A stretch of DNA of 64,000 bases from an uncultured Saccharospirillaceae bacterium (lineage in GTDB: Bacteria > Pseudomonadota > Gammaproteobacteria > Pseudomonadales > Oceanobacteraceae): the NCBI GenBank assembly GCA_947499545.1, contig CANMOZ010000020.1, positions 1 to 64,000 of the forward strand, read 5' to 3'. The notes below the pieces were generated by a model. The model was not told the origin of the DNA. It saw nothing but the letters and a program-made list of their open reading frames with translations, and did no database searches. A program made the translations under genes and the position numbers. Below, one piece after another: positions 17,308-28,684 of this stretch. The stretch's first letter is position 1. Every line of letters begins with the position of its first letter.

Positions 17308-18648
17308 ATGACATCTTCAAACTCCCAAAAATCCTGTGTTCAAGATCATCGGTTGGCTGAAGCATTGAAAGCGGAGTGGTCAACACATGCTCGGTGGGAA
17401 GGCATTACACGGCCATATTCAGCAGAAGAAGTGATTCGCCTTCGTGGGTCATTGACGATTGACTATACACTGGCCTCTCGTGGGGCAAACAAGCTTTGGT
17501 CTCTCCTGCAAGGCGACATGACCAAAGCCTTTGGTAAACCCTACATCAATGCATTGGGCGCACTAACCGGCGGGCAAGCCGTTCAACAGGTGAAAGCAGG
17601 TCTTCAGGCAATCTATTTATCAGGCTGGCAAGTTGCTGCTGACAATAACCAAGGGCAGCAAATGTACCCAGATCAATCCCTTTACCCTGCAGATTCGGTA
17701 CCTGCTGTCGTCAGGCGCATCAATAACAGTTTTAGACGCGCGGACCAAATCCAGTGGCAAAAAGGCATCCGCCCCGACAACCCGGATTTCAAAGATTATT
17801 TTGCGCCGATCGTTGCCGATGCCGAAGCAGGTTTTGGCGGGGTTCTTAATGCCTATGAATTGATGCTCGGGATGATTGAAGCAGGCGCAGCTGGCGTGCA
17901 TTTTGAAGATCAACTCGCCTCTGCTAAAAAATGTGGTCACATGGGCGGCAAAGTATTAGTCCCGACTCAAGAAGCGATTCAAAAACTCATCGCTGCTCGC
18001 TTAGCTGCTGATGTAGCCGGTGTTCCCACATTGTTATTTGCGCGTACCGATGCCAACGCCGCCACCTTGATTACCTCGGATATAGATGAACGTGATCAAG
18101 CTTTTTTAACGGGCGATCGCACATCGGAAGGGTTTTATCGAGTCAATGCAGGCATTGAGCAAGCCATTGCCCGGGGGCTTGCTTATGCGCCTTATGCCGA
18201 TTTACTTTGGTGTGAAACCGCCACACCCAATTTACAAGAAGCCAAGGCTTTTGCTGAAGCCATTCATAAGCGTTTTCCTGGCAAACGACTTGCGTACAAC
18301 TGTTCGCCTTCATTTAACTGGAAAAAACACTTGGATAGCCATCAAATTGCTAATTTCCAGCGAGAGCTGGCTGCGATGGGGTATAAATTTCAATTCATAA
18401 CATTAGCCGGTATCCACAGCATGTGGTACAACATGTTTGATCTTGCTTACCGTTATGCGCGTGACGACATGAGCGCTTATGTTGAATTACAAGAGACTGA
18501 GTTTGCGTCTGCTTCAAAAGGCTATAGCTTTGTTGCACACCAACAGGAAGTCGGCACCGGCTACTTTGATGAGGTCGTCCAAGTCATTCAAGGAAAGGGC
18601 GCCTCTGTAACGGCATTATCTGGGTCAACAGAAGAAGCACAGTTTTAA
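17308..18648 (+). CDS. aceA: Isocitrate lyase
   Basis: 446 residues from the ATG at 17308 (GCAGAGGAAAC as RBS); the frame is open further upstream to 17179 but this start gives the family-length protein. Catalytic signature KKCGHMGG with Cys209; further motifs GGWQ-like [18 protein letters not shown] and FARTDANAA are all present. It cleaves isocitrate to succinate and glyoxylate, the first step of the glyoxylate shunt for growth on acetate or fatty acids. Malate synthase is not in the window. The competing enzyme, isocitrate dehydrogenase, is encoded at 29783. Probably controlled by the divergent LysR gene. Confidence 0.96.
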   Translation: MTSSNSQKSCVQDHRLAEALKAEWSTHARWEGITRPYSAEEVIRLRGSLTIDYTLASRGANKLWSLLQGDMTKAFGKPYINALGALTGGQAVQQVKAGLQAIYLSGWQVAADNNQGQQMYPDQSLYPADSVPAVVRRINNSFRRADQIQWQKGIRPDNPDFKDYFAPIVADAEAGFGGVLNAYELMLGMIEAGAAGVHFEDQLASAKKCGHMGGKVLVPTQEAIQKLIAARLAADVAGVPTLLFARTDANAATLITSDIDERDQAFLTGDRTSEGFYRVNAGIEQAIARGLAYAPYADLLWCETATPNLQEAKAFAEAIHKRFPGKRLAYNCSPSFNWKKHLDSHQIANFQRELAAMGYKFQFITLAGIHSMWYNMFDLAYRYARDDMSAYVELQETEFASASKGYSFVAHQQEVGTGYFDEVVQVIQGKGASVTALSGSTEEAQF

Positions 18649-18679
18649 TATAAAGGCCTAGGAGGGCTAAATAAGCACT

Positions 18680-19642
18680 ATGCCACAAGTGATGTTAATC
18701 GGTACCGAAGGAGAGGTCATTGCAAACGGTGGGATGGAGCTTTTTGAGCGCTGGGAAAACCAGCGCTACCTATCCATATGGCTTAACTTTGCCCCCGAAG
18801 AACAGTCCGATGCCATTACTTATTTTGAGCGCTTTGGAGCCAACGAGTATGTTATCCAAGATGTCTTGAAACCAAGGCTTCCCCCTAAAATCGATCGATT
18901 TGATGACAGCACTTTAGTCATTCTAAGAGGAATTCTGGATCCACCTTCTTTATCCAACTTCAAATCCATACAAATTTCTGCATTCTTAGGCAGTAATTGG
19001 TTGATTACCTATCAACATGAATTGTCACCCAGTGTTCAACAAGCCTATATTCAAGCTCTGCATCACTCGACTTCTACCAATTGCGGCCAAATATTAATGT
19101 CGATACTGCAGGTCTTAACTAAGCGCTATATTGATTGGATGCTGAGTGTCGATAGTCAGTTGCTAGAAGATGAAGAGCGATTATTTTCACACCCAGATGA
19201 CGAGCTTTTAGAAAATCTCATTAACTATAAAAAAACACTAAGACAGCTCAAACGAACCTTCTCATATCATGAGCGTTTAGGAAAAAATCTGTTTGAGGAA
19301 GGGCTATCAAAAAATATTGAACCGGCCTCACCCGATCTGAACGATATTGCTAACAAGTTTGAACGTTTACGCACTATGGTGGACATGTATTATGATCAAA
19401 TGAACGATCTCATCGAAGGATATATTTCCATCAGCTCACATCGTTTAAACCATACAATGCGTATTTTAACGGTCATTACAGCGATATTTGTTCCCCTAAG
19501 TTTTCTCGTCGGAATGTATGGAATGAACTTTGAATTTATGCCAGAACTGAAATGGCGCTATGGTTATTTTTTCTTACTTAGTTTAATGGGCCTCACCGCT
19601 TTCTCTCTTATTCAATGGTTCAAACGAAAACGGTGGCTGTAG
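18680..19642 (+). CDS. zntB: CorA-family divalent cation transporter, ZntB-like
   Basis: 320 residues. Long N-terminal cytoplasmic domain, then two C-terminal transmembrane helices (about 262-285 and 295-313). The signature GMN follows the first helix (VGMYGMNFEFMPEL). The overall pattern fits the ZntB branch (zinc transport) better than CorA proper, but the substrate cannot be read from sequence alone. The gene begins 31 bp after aceA, with an AGGAGG 14 bases from the ATG, which is rather far. Confidence 0.85.
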   Translation: MPQVMLIGTEGEVIANGGMELFERWENQRYLSIWLNFAPEEQSDAITYFERFGANEYVIQDVLKPRLPPKIDRFDDSTLVILRGILDPPSLSNFKSIQISAFLGSNWLITYQHELSPSVQQAYIQALHHSTSTNCGQILMSILQVLTKRYIDWMLSVDSQLLEDEERLFSHPDDELLENLINYKKTLRQLKRTFSYHERLGKNLFEEGLSKNIEPASPDLNDIANKFERLRTMVDMYYDQMNDLIEGYISISSHRLNHTMRILTVITAIFVPLSFLVGMYGMNFEFMPELKWRYGYFFLLSLMGLTAFSLIQWFKRKRWL

Positions 19643-19710
19643 CTTAAAAACACCCTTTAACCGAGCTATCGCCTGAATTTATGAGCTGTTAATCTTGAAA
19701 AATTAAAACC

Positions 19711-21354
19711 CTATTCTGAGAGTGTTTTATTACGTCCTGACGCTTTTGCCTTATACATACACTCATCAGCAGATTGTATTAATTGGTCTACATTCATAGA
19801 AGGTTGACACTGAACCACCCCACCACTAAAAGTCACATGAAGTCTTTTGCTGCCGCATGAGAATTCAATTTTCTCAAAACGCACACGCAGAGCTTCAACC
19901 AACGCATGAGCTTCCTCTAGTTCAGTATTGGGAGCAATGATCGCAAACTCTTCACCACCATACCGACCGGGCAAACAATCGGCCGGCACTTGGAATTTTA
20001 ATAAATGCCCCAGTGCTTGAATAACCACATCTCCCATCAGATGCCCATAACCATCATTGATTTCTTTGAAGTGATCAATATCAAGCAATGCAAGACAAAG
20101 TGGACGTTCATCGGCTAGGCACTGCTTTATCTGAGTTTCTAGACTTAATTTAATATTAATTTGGTTAACAAGGCCCGTTAAATCATCAAGATTAATAAGT
20201 TTTTTTAATGATCGAAATCGCTCTATCCGTTGATGAACGGCACTCACTAAGTGAGCCTCACTGATCGGCTTTACAAGGAAATCATCTCCCCCCACACTGA
20301 GCGCTTCCAATTGTCGTTGTAATCCGGTTTCCGTTGACAAGTAGACTATTGGCAGTTGTTGGTACTTGGGGTATTGCCGAATCACTGCTGCCAGTTCATT
20401 GCCCGCACATTCAGGCATATGCAAGTCCAACAGAAGTAAATCGAAATCTTGTTCTTGCAGTAGAGGAATGACTTTTAATGGGTCCATCACAGGAAACACA
20501 TCTACCCCACTTGCTTCAAGCACTTGCGCTCCATAACTTGCGAATGAAGGGGAATCATCCACCAACATAACGGTTGGCGTTAGTTCTGAATCAATATCTC
20601 TTTGTACTTTTAAATAATCCAACACTCGATCAGCTGGATCTTGAGTTGAAATAAAGCCTTCAGCGCCTAGACGCACCGATCGAATTCTTGCTTGCCAGCT
20701 GTCTTCCTCTGCTAAAAAAACCAAAGGGATTTGATGCTGAATCACCTCTGTGAGAGATTGCACACGCTGTTCATCCATTAACTCTAAAGCGACAATGAGA
20801 ATGCCTGGGATGCCTTCTGTAAGAGCCTCAATAAGCTGATCAAGCTCACTGAATTTTCTAACGGTAATCCCAAAAATATCCAATTCACGCAGGAACTGAT
20901 CGTTAAATATCTCATTATTGCTTAGCAAGTACAGCGGTGGGAGCATTAGAACATGGGACTCCGCTTCCATTCCTGAGGAGTGAATCGTCTGTCCATCTGC
21001 CAACAACTTGATCCGACGTAGAAGGTGTTCGATTCGATACTGATGCAAGGATGCATTCTCAGAGGTGGTTTTCATTACTTGATCAAGTAATGAGTCCAAA
21101 CACTGATGCAAAGCTGCATACCCGTACAATTGAGTTGACTTATGCAACCCTTGCAACGCACGAAGAAAAGCAGGTTTAGTGGCGCCTTTTTTAACAAAAA
21201 GTGGCTTTGTCTCTTGCCATAACGCCAGCAGCCGATCACATTTGTAATCTAAATCACGTGCATAACGGGCCGCTTGCTCTTCAAGAACAGGTGGGTTACC
21301 GGTAATGGTTTTATTAATCAAGGGGTCGACCACGCCACTCACCCTTAGTGACAC
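19711..21354 (-). CDS. Multi-domain diguanylate cyclase (HPt-like, pseudo-receiver, receiver, GGDEF)
   Basis: 547 residues. Domains seen: an HPt-like helical region (~25-125) with LHKSTQLYGY; a receiver-like fold without the phospho-acceptor Asp (~135-250); a genuine receiver (~262-380) with VDDS and the acceptor in LLLDLHMPE; and a GGDEF domain (~385-545) with active-site GGEEF. The RxxD inhibitory site before GGEEF reads VPAD, so product inhibition may be lost. The enzyme would make c-di-GMP in response to phosphorylation. Start: GTG at 21354 lies very close to the GGGGAGG, so GTG at 21342 is also possible. Converges with the zntB-like gene. Confidence 0.88.
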   Translation of the reverse strand: MSLRVSGVVDPLINKTITGNPPVLEEQAARYARDLDYKCDRLLALWQETKPLFVKKGATKPAFLRALQGLHKSTQLYGYAALHQCLDSLLDQVMKTTSENASLHQYRIEHLLRRIKLLADGQTIHSSGMEAESHVLMLPPLYLLSNNEIFNDQFLRELDIFGITVRKFSELDQLIEALTEGIPGILIVALELMDEQRVQSLTEVIQHQIPLVFLAEEDSWQARIRSVRLGAEGFISTQDPADRVLDYLKVQRDIDSELTPTVMLVDDSPSFASYGAQVLEASGVDVFPVMDPLKVIPLLQEQDFDLLLLDLHMPECAGNELAAVIRQYPKYQQLPIVYLSTETGLQRQLEALSVGGDDFLVKPISEAHLVSAVHQRIERFRSLKKLINLDDLTGLVNQINIKLSLETQIKQCLADERPLCLALLDIDHFKEINDGYGHLMGDVVIQALGHLLKFQVPADCLPGRYGGEEFAIIAPNTELEEAHALVEALRVRFEKIEFSCGSKRLHVTFSGGVVQCQPSMNVDQLIQSADECMYKAKASGRNKTLSE

Positions 21355-21444
21355 CTCCCCTAACTTTAGCTAATTCCGACTATCACCTACGAGAAGTAAG
21401 GTTTCACTGTGTAACAAAGAAACCCTGCTCCAACTGACTCCCCA

Positions 21445-24132
21445 CTATATTTCTGGCGGTGCCGCCGCTAGCACCTCACGATTCCCATTATGACCTGGAC
21501 TGGACACAACGCCCGATTCTTCCATGGCTTCAACTAAGCGAGCCGCTCGGTTGTATCCAATACGTAACTTACGTTGTACGGAAGATATTGAGACTTTCCC
21601 TGAACTGGTTACAAAAGCCACGGCTTCGTCAAAAAGAGCATCTTGCTCTGCATCTCCTGCATCTAAATCAGCTAAAGAAGCCGGCTGCTCTTCACCACTG
21701 GTGATTTCCAAGTAATCTGGTTCCCCTTGTTCTTTCCAATTAGCCACAACCGCATGCACTTCTTCATCCGCCACAAAAGCACCGTGTACCCTAATCGGTA
21801 ATGCTGACCCAGGGGGTAAAAACAACATATCGCCATGCCCCAGCAACTGCTCAGCGCCGCCTTGATCAAGGATGGTTCTCGAATCAATTTTTGAGGACAC
21901 TTGAAATGCAATCCGAGTTGGAACGTTGGCTTTGATCAAACCAGTAATAACATCAACGGAGGGTCGCTGAGTGGCCAATATTAAATGAATACCTGCAGCT
22001 CGCGCTTTCTGCGCTATGCGTGCAATCAGCTCTTCCACTTTTTTACCGACCATCATCATCATGTCGGCAAATTCATCGATCACAACAACAATGTAAGGCA
22101 GTTTTTCTAAAGGAGGAGCACCCGCACCAGGGTCTAGAGCCGTTTCAAAGGACCATAACGGATCTAAAATAGGCTCCCCTTTCTCTTGAGCATTGACAAC
22201 TTTTTGGTTGTAGCTGACTAGGTTTCGAACCCCAAGGCTGGCCATCAGCCGATAACGTCTTTCCATCTCAGCAACACACCACCGCAGCCCATTTGCCGCT
22301 TCTTTCATATCGGTAATGACCGGAGCCAACAGATGTGGAATGCCTTCATAAATCGATAACTCAAGCATTTTAGGATCAATCATGATTAAACGAACATCAT
22401 CGGGTCGGGACTTATATAAAAGACTCAACAGCATGGCATTCACACCCACCGATTTACCCGAACCCGTCGTGCCGGCCACCAATAAGTGTGGCATTTTGGC
22501 TAAATCAGCGGTTACAGGATCCCCCGCAATGTCGTGCCCTAAAACCAACGTTAATGGCGATTTTGAATGTGCAAATTCCGATGATGACAGCACCGATTGC
22601 AAATAGACTATTTGTCTTTGCTCATTCGGAACTTCAATCCCCATGACGGATTTGCCAGGTATCACTTCAACCACGCGGACGGATATCATGGCTAATGAAC
22701 GAGCGAGATCGCTGGCTAGATTCGTAATTTTACTGGCTTTCACACCTGGAGCCGGTTGGATTTCAAATCGAGTAATGACTGGTCCTGGGTTAATCGCCAC
22801 CACTTCAACCTTAACGCCAAAGTCCCTTAACTTTGCTTCCAATAATTCCGCCATGGTTTGCAAAGCAGACTCTGAATACCCTTGCTGCGAATTTTCACAG
22901 GGGCTGTTCAGCAACTCCAAACCAGGAAGCTCTACCGGCACATCGGGCTCAGTTGACTTCCGCTGTAACGGTTCTATTTTGGGTGCCAGTTTAACCGGAG
23001 GCATGTTGCTTGGGTCTTTATTCGTTTCGGTTTTTTCCTGAACAATGGGTTTGGGTACTTTTTCTTTTGGTCTATCAGAATGTGCTTGGCTTAAATGCTC
23101 AGTCGTTAACGCGTCCATTTCTAAAAGGGGATCATCATCTGCAATAGATGGCTCTATTCTGTTTGAGCGATGTTTGGTTTCATCCGATTCAAACCAATCA
23201 CCTAGCTTCCATTTATTCAATTTTGGGGCATCGATATCTTCGACTTTCTTTTCTTGTTTCGATTCTTTCTTGAGTGCTCGCTGGTTATAATGAGTTGATT
23301 CATAATTGGGATTATCTTCTTCAGTTGTTTGTGTATAACTTGCCTGATCTCTTTTAAACCCAATCAGCTTTTCTTGAAAGAACCCCCTTAGCCGCTTAGC
23401 CACTGCAAGGGTTTTACTCAGTCTCATGTTTGGTGATGATGCCGGTTTTGGCTTTTGCTTGGCCAACTGAGAAGGTAGGTTTTGAAGCCAGCCCCCAACG
23501 CGCTGTCCACAGAACCAAGTCCACTCCCCCAAACGTTCAAGGCATTTCAACCAAGAAATTCCAAACGCAAGGCTCAATGCGGTCATTAACATGGCCGTAA
23601 ATATTAAGCCAACCCCGGAAACCCCAAGAATAGGTTTCAGTTTTAAAAACAATTGCAATCCAAGGATGCCGCCATTGCCTTGTGGTAACGTCGGGTCTTG
23701 AGGAAAGAAAACCAGAAGAACGGCCAAAGCGATTAACACAAACATCAGCCCAATTAAACGTATTGAGCCAAGAGCCAGTACATCCACCCCCAATACGATA
23801 GGGCGCACTCGAATAAGCCGCCATGCAGCGTACATCAGCACCATAGGCAGTGTGTAAGCAGCAAGGCCTACCAACGTTAATAAAAAGTCAGATACCAGCG
23901 CACCCAGCATGCCTCCAAGGTTGTGTATTGGTGCCTGAATCGGTTCACTCAACCACACTTGAGGGTCTTCGCTGTGATAAGTCCCCAGTGAAAGGCAAAA
24001 AAACACTGCTGTAATTAACAAACAAATCCACGAAGCTTCCGTGAACGCTTGATTAATATGGTAACCTAGGCCCGCCCGTTGCTCTGGAGCGATATGAGAA
24101 CGAACCTTTGAAGGTCGGGTTGCATTAGACAC
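21445..24132 (-). CDS. ftsK: DNA translocase FtsK
   Basis: About 895 residues from the GTG at 24132 (GAGG five bases upstream); the frame extends to a TTG at 24156 with no RBS. Four N-terminal transmembrane helices lie within residues ~35-200. Then a polar linker with Glu/Pro stretches, a RecA-type motor with Walker A GTTGSGKS (~555) and Walker [11 protein letters not shown] (~690), and the C-terminal gamma winged-helix domain that reads KOPS DNA ([19 protein letters not shown]). FtsK sits at the division septum and pumps chromosome termini to the XerCD/dif site. The linker is shorter than in E. coli. Divergent from aat. Confidence 0.96.
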   Translation of the reverse strand: MSNATRPSKVRSHIAPEQRAGLGYHINQAFTEASWICLLITAVFFCLSLGTYHSEDPQVWLSEPIQAPIHNLGGMLGALVSDFLLTLVGLAAYTLPMVLMYAAWRLIRVRPIVLGVDVLALGSIRLIGLMFVLIALAVLLVFFPQDPTLPQGNGGILGLQLFLKLKPILGVSGVGLIFTAMLMTALSLAFGISWLKCLERLGEWTWFCGQRVGGWLQNLPSQLAKQKPKPASSPNMRLSKTLAVAKRLRGFFQEKLIGFKRDQASYTQTTEEDNPNYESTHYNQRALKKESKQEKKVEDIDAPKLNKWKLGDWFESDETKHRSNRIEPSIADDDPLLEMDALTTEHLSQAHSDRPKEKVPKPIVQEKTETNKDPSNMPPVKLAPKIEPLQRKSTEPDVPVELPGLELLNSPCENSQQGYSESALQTMAELLEAKLRDFGVKVEVVAINPGPVITRFEIQPAPGVKASKITNLASDLARSLAMISVRVVEVIPGKSVMGIEVPNEQRQIVYLQSVLSSSEFAHSKSPLTLVLGHDIAGDPVTADLAKMPHLLVAGTTGSGKSVGVNAMLLSLLYKSRPDDVRLIMIDPKMLELSIYEGIPHLLAPVITDMKEAANGLRWCVAEMERRYRLMASLGVRNLVSYNQKVVNAQEKGEPILDPLWSFETALDPGAGAPPLEKLPYIVVVIDEFADMMMMVGKKVEELIARIAQKARAAGIHLILATQRPSVDVITGLIKANVPTRIAFQVSSKIDSRTILDQGGAEQLLGHGDMLFLPPGSALPIRVHGAFVADEEVHAVVANWKEQGEPDYLEITSGEEQPASLADLDAGDAEQDALFDEAVAFVTSSGKVSISSVQRKLRIGYNRAARLVEAMEESGVVSSPGHNGNREVLAAAPPEI

Positions 24133-24260
24133 AAGCGCCTCGACTTCGATTGACAATAACGGCTAGCAAGCAAGGGATTGTAACTCGGATTACACTGGAA
24201 TACATGGATAAATGTCCAAGATTTTTTAAGCAATGAGATTGATAGCTGACTGATTCACAC

Positions 24261-24989
24261 ATGGAACCATTTTTAACGTTACTGGACGAAGAACAAATAG
24301 AATTTCCTTCTCCCCATAACGCATTGGATGACCCCAATGGTTTATTGGCGCTTGGAGGCGACTTAAGCATTAAACGCTTGCTAAAAGCCTACCAATTAGG
24401 GATATTTCCTTGGTTTCAACCTGACCAACCGATTTTGTGGTGGTCACCAAATCCACGCTGTGTCATTTTCCCCGACGAATTACACGTTTCGAAATCGCTA
24501 CAAAAAGCTCTGAAAAAAACGCCTTATGAATGTTCCACCGATACCGCTTTTGAAGAAGTGATCTATCTCTGTGGGGCGCTTCGCAGGCGCAAGGAAGGCA
24601 CCTGGATCAGCCCCGACATCATTGATGCTTATTGCCAATTACACGAGATTGGTTATGCCCACTCCATAGAAGTCTGGGACGGGAGAAAGCTTGTTGGCGG
24701 CCTATACGGCATTGCTATGTTCCCCTGCTTTTTCGGTGAGTCCATGTTTTCTAAGGCAACGAATGCCTCTAAAATCGCAATGATTGCCCTTTCACAAAAA
24801 TTACAAAAGGAAAACTACCGCCTGATCGACTGCCAAGTGGAAAATGACCATTTATTGTCGATGGGTGCCCGTTGTATCCCTCGCGAAGACTTTCTATCTT
24901 TTCTAAGTACGTTAAATAAATCGGCAGCTCCCCATTGGGAGCCCGGTCTACTTGAGCTAACCTGGCCCTTTACACTGCCAGAGAAGTGA
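24261..24989 (+). CDS. aat: Leucyl/phenylalanyl-tRNA-protein transferase
   Basis: 242 residues, full length. Family blocks seen: FPSPHNALDDPNGLLALGGD, WWSPNPRCVIFP, GGLYGIAMFPCFFGESMFS and the C-terminal LIDCQVENDHLLSMGA. It adds Leu or Phe from tRNA to N-terminal Arg/Lys of proteins, making N-degrons that ClpS delivers to ClpAP. Co-oriented with bpt 25 bp downstream, and in the same 5-kb block as clpA and clpS. Confidence 0.96.
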   Translation: MEPFLTLLDEEQIEFPSPHNALDDPNGLLALGGDLSIKRLLKAYQLGIFPWFQPDQPILWWSPNPRCVIFPDELHVSKSLQKALKKTPYECSTDTAFEEVIYLCGALRRRKEGTWISPDIIDAYCQLHEIGYAHSIEVWDGRKLVGGLYGIAMFPCFFGESMFSKATNASKIAMIALSQKLQKENYRLIDCQVENDHLLSMGARCIPREDFLSFLSTLNKSAAPHWEPGLLELTWPFTLPEK

Positions 24990-25014
24990 TGTCTTGAACA
25001 AGGTGTGATCTCAA

Positions 25015-25737
25015 ATGAGCAACGCAGTCCTTGAAACGAGCAAAATAAAACTGTTCACGTTGCCCCAACCGCACGCCTGCAGTTATTTACCAGGCCGCTT
25101 GGCAAATTCAGTGTTTTTAGATCCAAGAGAAACACCCAGCTCTAAAGAGTACAGTGCATTGACGCATCTCGGCTTTCGTCGTAGCGGGGCCCATTATTAT
25201 CGCCCCCATTGCCCAGGGTGTGATGCTTGTATATCTTGCAGGGTTCTGTGCCAATCATTTGAACCCAATCGCAAACAACGTCGCATCCAACGTAAAAACC
25301 TGGATATTCAAGTCGAGATTAAGCCCGTCAGCGACCAGGATGAGTATTACTCACTTTACCAGTCTTATATTGCCAGCCGGCACCCTGATGGCGATATGCA
25401 CCCCGCATCACGCGATCAGTACGAAAGTTTTATTCTCGCTGCACCCAGCAACAGCTTTTTGATTGAGCATCGTGTAGACAATCAATTGCTAGCCATTGCT
25501 CTGACGGATGAACTTGAAGACGGTTGGTCGGCCATTTACACCTTTTTCGACCCTCGATTTCAGCAGCGAAGCCTCGGTGTCTGGAGCGTTTTATCCCAAA
25601 TCCAAATGCTACAAGGTCTTCAGAAACCGTACCTGTACCTTGGCTATTGGATTAAGGGCTGCCGTAAAATGGAGTATAAAAACGAATACCTGCCTCAAGA
25701 ATACTTCACCGGACAAGAGTGGGTTTCCAAGCTTTAA
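25015..25737 (+). CDS. bpt: Aspartate/glutamate leucyltransferase (Bpt)
   Basis: 240 residues. The N-terminal ATE domain has CSYLPGRLANSVFLDP and the cysteine cluster PHCPGCDACISCRV. The C-terminal ATE domain closes with LYLGYWIKGCRKMEYK. In bacteria this family transfers Leu (not Arg) to N-terminal Asp/Glu, widening the N-degron pathway; it is sometimes labelled arginyltransferase. It follows aat directly, so both N-end-rule transferases are in one operon. Confidence 0.94.
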   Translation: MSNAVLETSKIKLFTLPQPHACSYLPGRLANSVFLDPRETPSSKEYSALTHLGFRRSGAHYYRPHCPGCDACISCRVLCQSFEPNRKQRRIQRKNLDIQVEIKPVSDQDEYYSLYQSYIASRHPDGDMHPASRDQYESFILAAPSNSFLIEHRVDNQLLAIALTDELEDGWSAIYTFFDPRFQQRSLGVWSVLSQIQMLQGLQKPYLYLGYWIKGCRKMEYKNEYLPQEYFTGQEWVSKL

Positions 25738-25937
25738 CACTTTATACCCAGTCCTTTTAGGAAGCAGCGAGAACACAGGCATTTTCCGCCCAGATGACGG
25801 CTGTATTGAGCCCCGAGCCTCCATAAACACCCATTAATCGTCTTATTTTGTGCACACCCTTTGCTAATTTGGGGTTTTTCAGGCAGAATTTGCGGCGCTC
25901 AAGCGATGAGTGGTCATAGTACAACCAAGGTGAACGG

Positions 25938-26156
25938 ATGGCGAAAGAAGATCATTTTGAGATGGAAGGTGAGGTGATAGACACCCTCCCTAATACCATG
26001 TTCAGAGTCAAACTAGAAAACGGGCACATAGTAACGGCCCACATTTCTGGCAAAATGCGCAAGAATTATATTCGTATTCTAACGGGGGATAAGGTGAAAG
26101 TTGAATTGACACCTTATGACCTCAGCAAGGGACGCATCACTTACCGCGCTCGCTAG
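25938..26156 (+). CDS. infA: Translation initiation factor IF-1
   Basis: 72 residues, exactly family length: [19 protein letters not shown] start and S1-like OB fold ending in [12 protein letters not shown]. It binds the 30S A site during initiation. The 200-bp gap before it should hold its promoter; AAGGTGAACGG precedes the ATG. Converges with clpA. In E. coli infA also lies beside clpA and aat. Confidence 0.98.
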   Translation: MAKEDHFEMEGEVIDTLPNTMFRVKLENGHIVTAHISGKMRKNYIRILTGDKVKVELTPYDLSKGRITYRAR

Positions 26157-26298
26157 TGGTAGCAACCCCGTCAAGCGCCCTTGCACCAAACTTGCTGGCG
26201 GCGCTCGTACGTCATTAGGCGAAACACGCATTGCACGCCCCCCCGGCATAGGCTCTATGAGACTCTCGGTGAGCGGGCTTTGCTTGTTGATGAGAAGG

Positions 26299-28578
26299 TT
26301 ATGCCCCCTCATCCGCCGCTGCGATTTCTTCCTGACTTTCTACCAACAGCGTTAGATCATCGTCTTCGACACTTACGTGAACGACGCCACCTTTGTCAGA
26401 CAAAGAACCAAAGAGTATTTGCTCAGCCATGGGCTTCTTCAAACGCTCCTGAATGAGGCGCGCCATGGGTCTGGCACCCATTTGGCGATCATACCCATGT
26501 TTACCCAGCCAATCCCTCGCTGACTGATCGACGTCCAATACAACACGCTTTTCATCCAGCTGCGCTTGCAGCTCCGTGAGAAACTTATCAACCACATGAC
26601 TGATCGTATCTGGGTTGAGTGACGCAAACTGAATAATATTATCCAGGCGGTTTCGGAACTCTGGTGTAAACAGCTTCCTTAACGCTTCCATGCCATCGGT
26701 TGAATGATCTTGCTCAGAGAAACCAATGGAACGCCGAGACATTTCCTCTGCCCCCGCATTGGTCGTCATAATCAGCACCACATTCCGGAAATCCGTCTTC
26801 CTACCGTTATTGTCAGTTAAAGAACCATGATCCATAACCTGAAGCAGTAAATTAAAGACTTCCGGATGTGCTTTTTCGATCTCATCCAGCAGCAAAACGC
26901 AGTGAGGCGTCTTGTTAACCGCTTCTGTCAACAAACCGCCCTGATCGAAGCCAACATACCCAGGGGGCGCACCAATCAACCGAGAGACTGTGTGCCGCTC
27001 CATGTACTCCGACATATCGAAACGGATCAGCTCCATACCCATGATGTTCGAGAGCTGCTTGGTCACCTCTGTTTTACCGACCCCTGTCGGGCCCGCAAAG
27101 AGAAAACTTCCAATAGGCCGATCCATGGGTTTCAGCCCCGCCCGAGACATCTTAATCGCCGTTGACAGCGTTCTAATGGCTTCATCCTGCCCAAAGACTA
27201 CTAAGCGCAAATTGGATTCCAGATTCTTCAGTTGATCACGATCGCTGGCAGACACACTTTGCGGAGGAATACGAGCAATCTTAGCGACTACTCGCTCGAC
27301 ATCGCCCACTTGTATGATCTTTTTACGCTTGCTTGAGGCAACAAGTCTTTGACTCGCTCCGACTTCATCAACAACATCAATCGCCTTGTCTGGCAAATTT
27401 CGATCACTGATGTAACGCTCTGCCAGTTCAGCCGCCGCTTTTAAAGCTTTATCGGTGTATTTCAAGTCATGATGTTCTTCAAACCGAGATTTCAAGCCCT
27501 TCAAAATCTGATAGGTTTCATCCACAGAAGGCTCATGAACTTCGATCTTCTGGAAACGACGGGTTAAGGCACTGTCTTTTTCAAAGATGCCTCTAAATTC
27601 CGTATAGGTCGTAGAGCCCATACACCGAATCTCACCCGAACTCAGTAGAGGTTTGAGTAGGTTTGACGCGTCCATGACACCACCAGAGGCAGCACCAGCA
27701 CCAATGATGGTATGAATTTCATCAATGAATAAAATGCCGTGGCGCTTCTTCCTAAGCTCTGACAGAAGCGATTTAAAACGTTTTTCAAAGTCACCACGAT
27801 ACTTGGTACCCGCCAGCAAAGCTCCCATATCCAAGGCATAAACCACAGCGTCTTGAATAATTTCAGGCACTTGCCGATCCACAACACGTTTTGCCAATCC
27901 TTCAGCAATCGCCGTTTTCCCGACACCCGAATCGCCAACCAACAAGGGATTGTTTTTCCGACGACGCACCAACACCTGAATCACTCGCATCAACTCATCG
28001 TCTCGACCTACTAAGGGGTCAATTTTCCCTTCACGAGCCAGTTTATTCAGATTTGTCGCGTATTGTTCAAGTGGGCTTTGGTTTGACTCTTCTGCCGCCT
28101 CTTCCTCAGCCATCTCTTGCTCAGCAGGCTCAGGGTCATTACTGACTTTAGATATACCATGCGAGATATAATTGACGACATCAATCCGGGCGACATTCTG
28201 CTGTTTGAGAAAGTACACCGCCTGGCTTTCTTGCTCGCTGTAGATAGCGACCAGTACATTCGCCCCCGTGACTTCATGCTTGCCAGAGCTTTGCACATGA
28301 AAAACCGCTCGTTGCAACACTCGCTGAAACCCAAGCGTCGGCTGAGTCTCTCGCTCACCATCTTTCGAGGGGATCAAAGGCGTTGTGGCGTCAACAAAGT
28401 CGATTAGGTCTTTTCGTAACTTGTGCACGTCAACGCCACAAGCATCCAACACACTCCGAGCTGATTCATTTTCGAGCAACGCCAATAACAGGTGCTCTAC
28501 CGTCATGAATTCGTGCCGCTTACCCCGGGCTTCTCGGAAAGCCTCATTCAGGGTGGCTTCGAGGTCCTTACTTAACAT
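26299..28578 (-). CDS. clpA: ATP-dependent Clp protease ATP-binding subunit ClpA
   Basis: 759 residues from the ATG at 28578, which follows an ideal GAGGAGG; an in-frame start 18 bases further upstream is less likely. N-terminal ClpN repeat domain (~1-140), first AAA module with Walker A GDSGVGKT (~217), second AAA module with GPTGVGKT (~498), and the D2-small C-terminal domain. ClpA unfolds substrates for ClpP and takes N-degron substrates from ClpS. clpS lies 106 bp upstream on the same strand. clpP is not in the window. Confidence 0.97.
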   Translation of the reverse strand: MLSKDLEATLNEAFREARGKRHEFMTVEHLLLALLENESARSVLDACGVDVHKLRKDLIDFVDATTPLIPSKDGERETQPTLGFQRVLQRAVFHVQSSGKHEVTGANVLVAIYSEQESQAVYFLKQQNVARIDVVNYISHGISKVSNDPEPAEQEMAEEEAAEESNQSPLEQYATNLNKLAREGKIDPLVGRDDELMRVIQVLVRRRKNNPLLVGDSGVGKTAIAEGLAKRVVDRQVPEIIQDAVVYALDMGALLAGTKYRGDFEKRFKSLLSELRKKRHGILFIDEIHTIIGAGAASGGVMDASNLLKPLLSSGEIRCMGSTTYTEFRGIFEKDSALTRRFQKIEVHEPSVDETYQILKGLKSRFEEHHDLKYTDKALKAAAELAERYISDRNLPDKAIDVVDEVGASQRLVASSKRKKIIQVGDVERVVAKIARIPPQSVSASDRDQLKNLESNLRLVVFGQDEAIRTLSTAIKMSRAGLKPMDRPIGSFLFAGPTGVGKTEVTKQLSNIMGMELIRFDMSEYMERHTVSRLIGAPPGYVGFDQGGLLTEAVNKTPHCVLLLDEIEKAHPEVFNLLLQVMDHGSLTDNNGRKTDFRNVVLIMTTNAGAEEMSRRSIGFSEQDHSTDGMEALRKLFTPEFRNRLDNIIQFASLNPDTISHVVDKFLTELQAQLDEKRVVLDVDQSARDWLGKHGYDRQMGARPMARLIQERLKKPMAEQILFGSLSDKGGVVHVSVEDDDLTLLVESQEEIAAADEGA

Positions 28579-28684
28579 AGTGTGCCTCCTCAGCAACCTT
28601 GTTCTGCCAGCACCGTCCCTGAATGTCCTGTTCCATATTCCACATTGAGCGATTCCTGTTTACAGAGATTTCAATGACATCGAG

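Noticed and set aside
26157-26298. Looked for tRNA-Ser next to infA/clpA as in E. coli (serW)
   Set aside because: No acceptor, T-arm or anticodon structure can be formed; no tRNA present.
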